From: Orientia tsutsugamushi | GTDB taxonomy: Bacteria > Pseudomonadota > Alphaproteobacteria > Rickettsiales > Rickettsiaceae | NCBI RefSeq assembly: GCF_900327275.1 | Contig: NZ_LS398548.1 | Location: 1,488,001-1,552,000 of the forward strand | DNA length: 64,000 nt | Reading direction: 5' to 3' | Shown here: positions 40,252 to 48,881 of the stretch, piece by piece | Numbering within the stretch: the first letter of the stretch is position 1 | Layout of the letters: each line of letters starts with the position of its first letter | Notes under the pieces: model-generated | The model's input: only the letters and a program-made list of their open reading frames with translations | Told to the model about the DNA's origin: nothing | The model's database searches: none | Translations under genes and position numbers: made by a program

Positions 40252-42039
40252 ATGGGACAGGTCATTAAAGCAGCAACAAGAATATTTGCAGGAGTGCATA
40301 ATTTTAGCAAAGCTTTAGCATTTAACAAAAGCACATTGGCAAATAGTCATCATTGGTTTAATACACAAAATTATTCTAATTCTTTTTCTACAGTTTCAAC
40401 AAATAATCATGTTGTTAATCAAACTGAGAGTACATCAATACAAGATTATTCAAAGCACAGTGATTCAAGTAAGCAATCTCAACTGTTTAAACTAGGTGAG
40501 TCAGAAAAGAACGCTCAATCATTAGCAGTTTTAATAAAATTAATGAGCAGCAGCAATGTAAATCATATAGACAATGTGGGTGAAAGTTTTGTTCACAAAA
40601 TTGGAAAAAATAGTAAGCTAAATTTACTAGACAAGTATTATCTTTTCTGTCAGCTGAAAGCTAAAGGGGCAAATTTTGAGCAAGAAAATAAAGTTGGTAA
40701 TACAGTTGCTAATGTTTTGCTTGAAAAATATATAGAAACTGGAGATTCTAAAATATTATCATATTTTCTGAATAATACAGAAATTTACAGTCCTAATAAA
40801 GCATTCTTGCTTTCTCTTATGCGATATATTCAAGAAGCAGGCAACCCTAAGCAGGACGAAATGAATTTATTTGTAAAAACCATCGAAAATCTACCAAAAA
40901 AAAATATTCCGCTGAGTAACGGCGAAGAAGAGATGGCTTTAAAACTGTTACTATCTTATGGATTATCATCATCTTGTACTTTACATAATCAAGATAAAAT
41001 ATTACATGCAGCCAAAAGTATTATAAATTATTATCCACAAGCTTTAGGAAAAGCTGCAGTTGATGAATTTATAAAATATATACAATACAGTGATACTGTT
41101 TCATCATCTGTAGCTCAGTTTGGAGTATTAGTTATACAGCATTTATCTAGTGATGAAGCTGCGAGTCAGCGTGTAATATTAGACTCATTAGCTAAAAAAT
41201 ATTCATATGCAGATAAATCAAAAATATTACAATCTGCTATAGAAGCATCAGATTCTGAAGCCCTAAATATTAAAGATTTATCTAATAAAGGAAATACATT
41301 TTTGCATGTTCTTAAAAAATCTAGCCTGCAAGACTATCATAAGCTTATTGGTTGTGCTATGGCTTATGGAGCTGATGTTTTACAAAATGACAAAGGTAAA
41401 ACTATCTTAGACGAAATTGACCTAAAGAGTTATGATGATCAGCTTCTGATGCGTGAAATCACATCAAGTGGTTGTTTAGATAAGTTATGTACTGCAAGTG
41501 ATGCTATTGGTAAATCTCTCTTTCAAAAAGCAATTAAATTTATGGCAAAAGGAAAGTTGTTTATATTACCAGAAATTAAAAATGCAATTCTAGAGTTTAA
41601 TCCAAGTCAGGCTTTATCATCTTTAGCAGAAATGTGTAATAACCGCAAAGTTGACTTAAAGACAGCACTGGAACTTATACAAGATCTTAGCACTAAAACT
41701 GATCTAAGTAATTTTGTGATGAATTGTTCGCATAGCACTTTAAAAGAAATATCTAAGTTACCATATTGGCATGCATTAATTAATTCATTAGAACAAAATG
41801 ATTGTATAGCTTCATTAACGGGCGCGAATGGAAAATTATATCCTTTATTAGAAAGTACAAAAGAAACTGAATTAAGTAATGTGTCAGCTTTTGAGCGTAA
41901 ATTTGCTCCTTCTGTACCTGAAGCATTAGACATTGATCAGTATTTCTTACATGGGCAAAATTTAATTGTAAATGATAGTACTTCAGAAAATGTTGATATG
42001 TACTTACCAACCATGCAAGCAATTGGTCAGATATCATAA
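40252..42039 (+). CDS. Unknown 595-residue helical-repeat protein
   Basis: Not recognised as a family. The ATG follows GGGAGGTC. The N-terminal 80 residues are polar and Ser/Asn-rich; residues 85-560 are almost entirely helical, like a solenoid. One stretch (about 343-385, GNTFLHVLKKSS then CAMAYGADVLQND) fits an ankyrin repeat, so divergent ankyrin-like repeats are possible. No signal peptide or membrane segment. It lies 130 bp before the portal gene on the same strand, in a region without RAGE genes. It could be a secreted effector, but that is only a guess from its shape. Confidence 0.65.
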   Translation: MGQVIKAATRIFAGVHNFSKALAFNKSTLANSHHWFNTQNYSNSFSTVSTNNHVVNQTESTSIQDYSKHSDSSKQSQLFKLGESEKNAQSLAVLIKLMSSSNVNHIDNVGESFVHKIGKNSKLNLLDKYYLFCQLKAKGANFEQENKVGNTVANVLLEKYIETGDSKILSYFLNNTEIYSPNKAFLLSLMRYIQEAGNPKQDEMNLFVKTIENLPKKNIPLSNGEEEMALKLLLSYGLSSSCTLHNQDKILHAAKSIINYYPQALGKAAVDEFIKYIQYSDTVSSSVAQFGVLVIQHLSSDEAASQRVILDSLAKKYSYADKSKILQSAIEASDSEALNIKDLSNKGNTFLHVLKKSSLQDYHKLIGCAMAYGADVLQNDKGKTILDEIDLKSYDDQLLMREITSSGCLDKLCTASDAIGKSLFQKAIKFMAKGKLFILPEIKNAILEFNPSQALSSLAEMCNNRKVDLKTALELIQDLSTKTDLSNFVMNCSHSTLKEISKLPYWHALINSLEQNDCIASLTGANGKLYPLLESTKETELSNVSAFERKFAPSVPEALDIDQYFLHGQNLIVNDSTSENVDMYLPTMQAIGQIS

Positions 42040-42170
42040 CGTGCAATGTAAATCTATTTAATGTTAAAGATTAAGTTAAACGATAAATAACATCAAAATA
42101 AATTTAGTAAATAACTTCTTAGTCTATTGTTAAACACTGTTATTCTATAATTATTTAGGTAGTGGTAGCA

Positions 42171-43361
42171 ATGATTAAAGGTTATTTACATAAAATTCTT
42201 GATAAAGTTAATATTCTTTCTAATAAAAAAGCCTGCTACAAAAATTTTCAGCCTTTTGACTTACAATATGTTGCTAGTAGCAATTATACTACAGAAGCTA
42301 CAGTTAGCGCTTATTTTCAAAATGTTATTGTGTATCGGTGTGTTAACTTGATAGCTAACTCTGCAAGTCATGTGCCATGGTATATAAAAAAAAAGAAACA
42401 GCTTACATATGAAAGACTTTTACATCATCCTATACTTGATTTACTACAACGCCCAAATTACAGCGTATCTGGTGCAGATTTTTTTTCTGAGTTGATTATT
42501 AATAAACTACTTACAGGTAATGCTTTTATATTGGCTACAGGTATAAAGGATATGTTACCTAAAGAACTATATTTACTCAATATTAATGATGTAGAAGTAC
42601 AAGAACAAGCTGGGCAAGTGATAGGATATCGCTATCCTAGCAATAGTAACAATTTTTATCGAATTAGCAATACACATGACAAGTGTCCGATATTACATAT
42701 GAAAAATTATAATCCATTGAGTAAGAAGTATGGTATGTCTTGTTTAGATCCAGCCTCTATGCCAATAACTTTATATAATCAGGTTGTGCAATGGAATTAT
42801 GCTTTATTGAAAAATGGAGCTCGTCCCAGTGGAGCTCTGATATTAAAGGATAGTAATTCTTATTTAAGCGAAGAACAATTTGAAAGATTAAGAGATCAAT
42901 TATTACAAAAATATACTAGTTCGTCAAATTCTGGCGCACCTCTGTTATTAGAAGGAGGACTTGATTGGAAAGAAATGAGTATTAATCCAAAAGATATGGA
43001 TTTTATGGAATCTAAGAATTCTGCTGCTAGAGAAATTGCATTAGCATTTGGTGTACCTCCGCAATTATTAGGGATTAATGGCGATAATACATATAGCAAT
43101 ATGCAGGAGGCTAGATTAGCATTATGGGAAGAAACACTGATTCCATTGCTTGACCGTATTGCTGATTCGTTAACTATGTGGTTCTCAAAATTATTTAAAG
43201 AAAATATTATTATTGATTTTGATAGAGACTGTATATCAGCTTTAACAGAAAAACGAGAAAATTTATGGTCTAAAATTTCTACAGCTAATTTTATGACAAT
43301 TAATGAGAAGCGACGCATAATATCCCTTCCTCCGATAGATGGTGGAGATAAATTAATATGA
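42171..43361 (+). CDS. HK97-family phage portal protein (GTA-like)
   Basis: A portal protein forms the ring through which DNA enters a phage or gene-transfer-agent head. The 396-residue product from the ATG at 42171 (a GTG at 42162 is in frame) contains the family blocks YRCVNLIANSASHVPW, WNYALLKNGARPSGAL and FGVPPQLLGINGDNTYSNMQEARLALWEETLIPLL. Length is normal and the frame intact. Rickettsiales keep a scattered GTA-like portal gene; no terminase, protease or capsid gene adjoins it here. Confidence 0.9.
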   Translation: MIKGYLHKILDKVNILSNKKACYKNFQPFDLQYVASSNYTTEATVSAYFQNVIVYRCVNLIANSASHVPWYIKKKKQLTYERLLHHPILDLLQRPNYSVSGADFFSELIINKLLTGNAFILATGIKDMLPKELYLLNINDVEVQEQAGQVIGYRYPSNSNNFYRISNTHDKCPILHMKNYNPLSKKYGMSCLDPASMPITLYNQVVQWNYALLKNGARPSGALILKDSNSYLSEEQFERLRDQLLQKYTSSSNSGAPLLLEGGLDWKEMSINPKDMDFMESKNSAAREIALAFGVPPQLLGINGDNTYSNMQEARLALWEETLIPLLDRIADSLTMWFSKLFKENIIIDFDRDCISALTEKRENLWSKISTANFMTINEKRRIISLPPIDGGDKLI

Positions 43362-43379
43362 GTTTTGTACATAGAGACT

Positions 43380-43646
43380 ATGAATGAGCAATTAATTAAA
43401 CTGTCGCAGCTTAGCATTCACTTAGTTAATATTTTAGACAAAGAGTTGATTAACCTGCAAAATCGTGACTGTAACAATAAAATTGTTGAGCTTAAAACCA
43501 TAGTTAATATCTTTTCTAAGATAGTAGATACTATTGTACAGTTACAAAAGTTTAATAAGGATAATCAAATAGAGCAATGTGATGAATTAACATCAGAGGA
43601 TTTAAATATTATCAAGCGCTTTATTGATAGACATAGTAAAACTTAA
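43380..43646 (+). CDS. Small helical protein after the portal gene
   Basis: About 88 residues from the ATG at 43380; a TTG at 43365 is in frame. The N-terminal 60 residues are helical and the C-terminus reads ELTSEDLNIIKRFIDRH. It starts 18 bp after the portal gene, so it is co-transcribed and probably part of the same GTA-like remnant, perhaps a small packaging protein. The function is not recognised from sequence. Confidence 0.55.
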   Translation: MNEQLIKLSQLSIHLVNILDKELINLQNRDCNNKIVELKTIVNIFSKIVDTIVQLQKFNKDNQIEQCDELTSEDLNIIKRFIDRHSKT

Positions 43647-44104
43647 AGTTGCTAGTGGTTTTTAATAGCAAAATATGCATATAAAAAATTTAGGAAAATG
43701 TTATAAAAACATGAGATTTTCAAGTAAATACATACATAAAAATGGAATAGCATTATTACTGTTATAAACACAATGTCAATGGTTATATATATCTTTAGTA
43801 CATTCTTTTATATGTAGAAACATATTGTAAATACTACTGTCTTTAAAATTCTTATACCTGAAATGTGTATAGTAACTTGACTATTTTATTTATTCCAATT
43901 GTATTTATATACTGCTTTTATATTAATTTGTTAGATCTCTTATACCAATTTATTTTTTTAGCTTTTTAAATTATCAAACGAGTATAAACTTTAGTTGTAA
44001 TTTTAACTCAATGCACTTAAAACATTGAATTAATAAAGTTAACTTTATTAATTCACTTTATTATGTTATTGGTAAAAATATCTTAACTATAATTCAACTT
44101 TAAC
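43647..44104. other. Non-coding gap with a palindrome
   Basis: AT-rich sequence without a gene-like frame. Its only notable element is the perfect palindrome at 44026-44055. Confidence 0.5.
44026..44055. terminator. 30-bp perfect palindrome downstream of the XRE gene
   Basis: TGAATTAATAAAGTT followed directly by its exact complement, with no loop. It lies 50 bp beyond the stop of the minus-strand XRE gene, so it may end transcription from both sides, or be a regulator binding site. It lacks GC pairs, so a classical intrinsic terminator is doubtful. Confidence 0.45.
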
Positions 44105-44344
44105 TTATATATCAGCACCATCGTAAAAAAAATCTACATTTTTATTTAAAGCTTTGGCAATTAGCATCAACCTTCCTATAGAAATACGATTAATTCCTTT
44201 TTCATATTTATGTAATTGCTGGTGCGTAACACCTATAGAAGCAGCTAAATTATTGCGTGATAATTTTTGTTCTAACCTTACCATATAAATTCTGTTTCCA
44301 ATAAAACGATTGGCTCTATCTATATATTCATGATGTTTAGCCAT
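44105..44344 (-). CDS. XRE-family helix-turn-helix regulator
   Basis: A 79-residue DNA-binding protein of Cro/C1 type. The five-helix HTH_3 domain spans about residues 14-70 (RLEQKLSRNNLAASIGVTHQQLHKYEKGINRISIGRLMLIA, seen in parts), with the recognition helix around THQQLHKYE. The last residues (VDFFYDGAD) resemble rickettsial XRE proteins. It diverges from the autotransporter gene at 44523 with 178 bp between them, so it could regulate itself and that gene. Confidence 0.9.
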   Translation of the reverse strand: MAKHHEYIDRANRFIGNRIYMVRLEQKLSRNNLAASIGVTHQQLHKYEKGINRISIGRLMLIAKALNKNVDFFYDGADI

Positions 44345-44522
44345 GATTTTAACTCTATTGAATAGTTAACTTAAATTTATTTTATGATAACATAGTTTAA
44401 TGCTAATTGCAATAATAATTTAGCTTTTTAATTAACATATTATGTGGGTTAAATTAAAATATTTGAATGAATTATAAATGCAAAATAATTAATAATTATA
44501 TATTTAGCCTCTGATAGTAATT

Positions 44523-46076
44523 ATGTGCCAATCTAATTTATCATTTCAAATATTTATGCATCACTTAGTAAAGGCATTACTGATTTTTTTAATAACAGTA
44601 TTTACCATATGTAACTCTAAAAGTATAACTCCAGAAAAGGGAAAATGTCCTCAGGCAGAGAATATACACAAAGAAGATGAAGAAGAGGTTGCAGATAATG
44701 ATCTATCAAATGTTGTCAGTAATATGAATTTGGATATATCTAATATGGGAGAGGCAAGAGAAGGATTAAGAAAAGATATAGCAGAAGTATCTAAGTTACT
44801 CTGTATGCTAGAACAAAGCACTACTTCTTCTAAGAATTTAACAATGAGGTTACAACAGTCTAATACAAGAGCAACTGAGCAAAGTGACTATATAAGATTG
44901 CTAATAACAGAAATAGAATCCCTAAATAAAGAAAATGATTATCTGCAACAAAAAAATAACCAACTAAAAATAAAATTACAGCAACTAGAAGCAAAACTAG
45001 AGCAAGTACTAGCAAAAAATACTGATTTACAACCAATTTTACCAGAAACTCGAGCTGAAATAGATGATCTACGGAAACAAAATGAACAACTAAAAATACA
45101 GCTACAGCAGCTACAAGTAACGTTACAGAACTCACTGTTTTTGCAAAACAAAAACAACAACCCAGCACTAATAAATAGCGTTAAATTAAACTATATCAGT
45201 GATGTTAAGTATATTGCTTTAGCTAATATTGTTATTGTTAAAGCTTTAGCTGGGACTTTTTCAGATAAATTGTCTAAAAGCCATAGGATAAAAAAACATT
45301 GTCACATTACCAGTTCTGGCTTAAATATTGATAAGTACTGGAATGTTTGGGTTGAACCTTCCTTTATTAATACTCATCAACAAGAATATGGAAAAATTCA
45401 GGAACATAGCGCTATTGTTAATGGTATACTTGTTGGAGTCAATAAATATTTAAACGATAGAATTGCTATCGGTATTATTGCATCATATTTAAAGCTTGAT
45501 GCACAGTATGCTAGCAATGTATTAAGGAAAACAAAATGTAGAGTATACTCACTATATTTAGGCAGTAGATATTATTTTCAGAAAAATCTATTTACACAGG
45601 GAATAATAGGGTTTGCTAATTATGATGGCAAAAACAAATATCAGCATATATATAAACAACCTTCTGCTAAGATTGATAATATAAGTTATTATGGCAATCT
45701 CATGATAGGGTATCATTTTACAAATCAACGACAGCTAAATTTAGAACCGTCGATTGGTATCAGTTGCATTTATTTTGATATGAAAAGTTATAAGCCATCT
45801 AACGATAAAATTCTAGAAAGTATAATTGGTGCTACTATAAAATATCCGATTATTTATAATATCAGTAATGCTACTGAGATAGTGACTGAGCTTTCTGGAT
45901 TCATTAATTATAACATATTAGATAATTATGATTACATGTATAAAACTTATTATCAACTAGGAGCTAAAATAAATATTAACTATGATATGATAAAGTTAGC
46001 TGTTTCATATAATGCCTACTTAACAGAGAAATATATTGCTCATGCTGGAACGATACATATAGGAACTAATTTTTAG
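44523..46076 (+). CDS. Autotransporter with coiled-coil passenger (517 residues)
   Basis: A signal peptide is seen from the internal ATG at 44556 (MHHLVKALLIFLITVFTIC); the ATG at 44523 adds 11 residues. Residues 60-215 form a coiled coil with leucine/glutamine heptads (QQKNNQLKIKLQQLEAKLEQ). Residues 250-517 are a beta-barrel ending in Phe (GTIHIGTNF). The barrel is clearly related to that of 26658-28604 (YFQKNLFTQGIIGFANYDGKNKY). It belongs with the Orientia Sca-type surface proteins in plan. It would expose a short coiled-coil stalk on the outer membrane. Confidence 0.8.
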   Translation: MCQSNLSFQIFMHHLVKALLIFLITVFTICNSKSITPEKGKCPQAENIHKEDEEEVADNDLSNVVSNMNLDISNMGEAREGLRKDIAEVSKLLCMLEQSTTSSKNLTMRLQQSNTRATEQSDYIRLLITEIESLNKENDYLQQKNNQLKIKLQQLEAKLEQVLAKNTDLQPILPETRAEIDDLRKQNEQLKIQLQQLQVTLQNSLFLQNKNNNPALINSVKLNYISDVKYIALANIVIVKALAGTFSDKLSKSHRIKKHCHITSSGLNIDKYWNVWVEPSFINTHQQEYGKIQEHSAIVNGILVGVNKYLNDRIAIGIIASYLKLDAQYASNVLRKTKCRVYSLYLGSRYYFQKNLFTQGIIGFANYDGKNKYQHIYKQPSAKIDNISYYGNLMIGYHFTNQRQLNLEPSIGISCIYFDMKSYKPSNDKILESIIGATIKYPIIYNISNATEIVTELSGFINYNILDNYDYMYKTYYQLGAKININYDMIKLAVSYNAYLTEKYIAHAGTIHIGTNF

Positions 46077-46139
46077 GTATCGCACCTATAGTAATTAATT
46101 TTTGACTATTCAGCGTAACTACATAGTGACGCATCACAA

Positions 46140-46345
46140 TATGAAATAGCTAAACGCCTAGGACTAAGTAAGTCTGATATACAAAAAGCATTAAAGAGAT
46201 TAAATATTACACATAAAAAAGCTATAGAACATCTGAATGCAAAAAAGAAGAGAGATTAAAATTTCACGGTAAGATAAAAATATAAAGACAAAGGAAAAGT
46301 TATTGTTTTTTACGGATGAGAGCGGTTTTATCACTAGAACTCACG
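46140..46345 (+). pseudogene. IS630-type transposase scraps
   Basis: Starting at 46140 the frame reads ASQYEIAKRLGLSKSDIQKALKRLN, the HTH of IS630 transposases, to a stop at 46258. A short piece follows in another phase containing VIVFTDESGF, the first Asp block. The remainder is missing. Confidence 0.6.
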
Positions 46346-46347
46346 TA

Positions 46348-46578
46348 TATAGTCATTTACAATGAGGTTTGAGCATAGAAAGAAGCGATAAAAATTAATA
46401 GAATCTGTTGGTTATAAAGTTATTTTTTTTGTTACATTGTTCTTCAGATTTAAATCTGATAGAAAAGTTTTGGACTAATATGAAGATGTGGACTAGAAAT
46501 CAAATTACTCAATTTGCTAAATCTTATGAATCTATTATCGCTTCTTTCTATGCTCAAACCTCATTATAAATGACTATA
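46348..46578. mobile_element. 231-bp IS630-derived MITE
   Basis: Ends TATAGTCATTTACAATGAGG and its inverted form, with repeats of about 40 bp (down to the AAGAAGCGATA block). The centre encodes the worn C-terminus of an IS630 transposase (SDLNLIEKFWTNMKMWTRN). A close copy is at 53684-53916 and a split copy at 38848/39858. The TA at the outer ends fits IS630-type TA insertion. Confidence 0.8.
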
Positions 46579-47005
46579 ATGACTTTGCTTATGGAAATTG
46601 AAACCATAACACTACCGCTGCTATTACTCGCACCTATCTTTTGGATAAAAAGCTCTACATGCTAGTTGAATTGAGTAATTTTTTTGCCTATGGCAGTTTT
46701 AAATATCTGCTTTACTATTTAGATTTATATATATTTTTAGTGTCATATTGTTTGCATACTTACTTTTCATAGTCTCAAATATATTACTTATATTAACTTG
46801 GGTTGTTTAAAGTAAAAAATGAAATAAGAAAAGCAACTTACGACTTTTTGCAACGTTCTTTATTATTATGCTTAGCAAAAAGTAACTATCTTATCAATTT
46901 AAGCGATATAACTTAAAAAATAATAAAACAAATTAATCAATCTTTCATTGTATGTATGGTCTTAACACCTGAAACAAACTAGTAAGATGTTTATTGGATA
47001 TATAA
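46579..47005. other. Gap with IS630 3' scrap
   Basis: At about 46805-46880 a frame reads LFKVKNEIRKATYDFLQR, matching the end of the IS630 transposase at 2352 (WFKIKNEIRKV). The rest has no recognisable feature. Confidence 0.5.
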
Positions 47006-47082
47006 TGGCGCGTCCTAGAGGACTCAAACCTCTGACCCACAGATTAGAAATCTATTGCTCTATTCAACTGAGCTAAGGACGC
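47006..47082 (-). tRNA. tRNA-Arg (anticodon UCU)
   Basis: Full cloverleaf on the minus strand: acceptor stem GCGTCCT/AGGACGC, D-arm GCTC...GAGC, anticodon stem ATAGA/TCTGT with loop TTTCTAA giving anticodon TCT, T-arm AGAGG...CCTCT, and an encoded CCA (47006-47008). It reads AGA codons, which are abundant in this AT-rich genome. No RAGE integrase lies beside it, so it is not obviously used as an attachment site here. Confidence 0.95.
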
Positions 47083-47716
47083 ATCAATAATTTTTGAAAA
47101 AATGTTTCTACAACAACTAGTATGTGTATAAAAATTATTACAAGCTTATACTTACAGCTAATCATTAAGCTTAAGTATACACTCTAACTTAATCAAGAAA
47201 TTATACAGCATACTAATTAGCCTTATATGGAAGTATAGTTACCACCAATTTTCAAGTCTTAATCATACATTAAAATTATATAATAAGCAATAGATATCAG
47301 CATTGTAATCAAATTTTGACATCATTAATTACTTCTGCAAAATACATATATAGCTAAACTAGTATAAAACAATTATGTTATATACTTTTTGAAAAGCGTA
47401 TCTAAGTCACAATAATATTTTATTCTTCTTGATTTAGCTTGAAACCATTCCTTCAATATAACATAACTGTTTTATACTATTTTTTACATCAAACTCGTGT
47501 TTAATTTAGGCTATGCAAGAGCCTTAATACTTAACAAAAGTTAAAGATAGTTATAGATTTGTTTATTTTATTATATTATAGTTAACTATGTTATAGTTAT
47601 GATTTTTTGTAGCATAGTGTAAATGGTTCAAGAAAAAACCTATAAGCAATGGTCATACATAAAGATTATAAATTACTTTAACTTTATTAGTAAATAAGTT
47701 CATTAAGGTAGTAACA
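47083..47716. other. Intergenic region holding a small foldback element
   Basis: Non-coding apart from the element at 47351-47487. The stretch 47560-47716 is AT-rich and probably holds the promoter of the ankyrin gene. Confidence 0.4.
47351..47487. mobile_element. ~137-bp MITE-like element
   Basis: Left CTAGTATAAAACAATTATGT and right ACATAACTGTTTTATACTAT are inverted repeats of about 25 bp with one or two mismatches. The left end resembles the IS630-like end at 1914-1950 (CTAGTATAAAGCAATTATAA). The inner 80 bp carry no gene. Confidence 0.6.
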
Positions 47717-48403
47717 ATGAAATCAAATAAAGGTGGTAGATACACAATGATGCCTCAATTGCATCATGCTGCTGAAAGTTTAAATGTAGACAAAGTGCAA
47801 GAGCTTATTAAGAATGGAGCTGATGTTAATGCAAAAGACTTTGCTGGTAATACTTGCATATGCATGCTTGCACAGCGTAAGTCAAAATCACATATTGGTT
47901 CAAAAGAACGTGAAACGATTAGTAAAATTATTGATATTCTGCGTGAGAATGGTGCTGACAGTACCATAGAAAACAAGGAAGGGCTAAATGCTGTAAATTA
48001 TTTGTATGTTGGTAAATGCGCTAGAAGAGCAGGCAAAAAAAAATTGCTTTCTGGTAATAAAAATGAGAATAATGAAGAGGAGATTTCTAGCAACAAAGAG
48101 GTTAAGCAGATGATGATGCCTCAATTGCATCAAGCTGCTGAATGCTTAGATATAGAAAAAGTGAAAGATCTTATAAGTAGTGGAGCAGATATCAATGCAA
48201 AAGATATTACAGGTAGCACTTGCATATGCAGGATGGCAAAACGTTATTCGAACCCATATCTTGACTCAGAAGAACGTAACGCTATTCAAAATATTATGAA
48301 TATTTTGAGAGAGAATGGTGCTGACTATAACATAACAAACAATAGCGGACAATCTGCTACATCTTTTTTAGATATGAAAAGTGGTAAAAATATAGGGCTT
48401 TAG
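47717..48403 (+). CDS. Ankyrin-repeat protein made of two duplicated modules
   Basis: A 228-residue intact protein. Module one begins about residue 11 (MMPQLHHAAESLNVDKVQELI) and module two about residue 131 (MMPQLHQAAECLDIEKVKDLI). Each has an ankyrin repeat with GADVNAKD/GADINAKD, then TCICMLA/TCICRMA, then a second repeat with RENGAD. A basic/acidic linker joins them. It is probably a small secreted ankyrin protein of the Orientia type; no F-box is seen. It stands alone downstream of tRNA-Arg. Confidence 0.8.
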   Translation: MKSNKGGRYTMMPQLHHAAESLNVDKVQELIKNGADVNAKDFAGNTCICMLAQRKSKSHIGSKERETISKIIDILRENGADSTIENKEGLNAVNYLYVGKCARRAGKKKLLSGNKNENNEEEISSNKEVKQMMMPQLHQAAECLDIEKVKDLISSGADINAKDITGSTCICRMAKRYSNPYLDSEERNAIQNIMNILRENGADYNITNNSGQSATSFLDMKSGKNIGL

Positions 48404-48881
48404 CTAAAAGAAAAAATTGATTTCTAAAGTAAAATGAAGAGAAGATTTCTCTCCACATTTCAAATGAAGATAGTAATGGTATTAGCGCTATATAGTGCAA
48501 GCATCTAATTAATAGCTAAATAATAATACAAAGTAATTAATTTAAAAGATTTAGCTCTTTTTTTGAAATAAGACTGTAAGTAATTTGACGACTTAAACAC
48601 AGTATAAATAATCACGAAAAGTTTATCAAGACTTCAGTATTACATGATGCAGCTTCATATCTGATCTACTATCTTTTTCACTGCATTATTGTGATAAGAA
48701 CCAAAGAATCCTTATCACACAAGCTAGAATCTTATAAAGAAATAAGTCAAAAATCTTTGCTAGAAATACTATAACAGCTTTACTTAATTTCTTTATACAT
48801 TCATTTATATATAAATTATGTGTTGATAATTGTAACTGAATGGTATAGCATTTTACATAGACATATTTTTGGAGGGTGTTT
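48404..48881. other. Non-coding gap before the membrane-protein gene
   Basis: No gene-like frame is seen. The end has a strong ribosome site (GGAGGG) seven bases ahead of the ATG at 48882. Confidence 0.45.

Noticed and set aside
41607-43417. Minus-strand frames across the 595-residue and portal genes
   Set aside because: Both plus-strand genes are intact with homology or strong start signals; the antisense frames have neither.
44860-45168. Minus-strand frames rich in Cys, Leu and Phe inside the autotransporter gene
   Set aside because: They mirror the biased coiled-coil codons of 44523-46076 and have no ribosome site or family.
47006-47082. tRNA-Arg as a RAGE attachment site
   Set aside because: No integrase or duplicated tRNA 3' end is next to it; the flanks are non-coding and a MITE.
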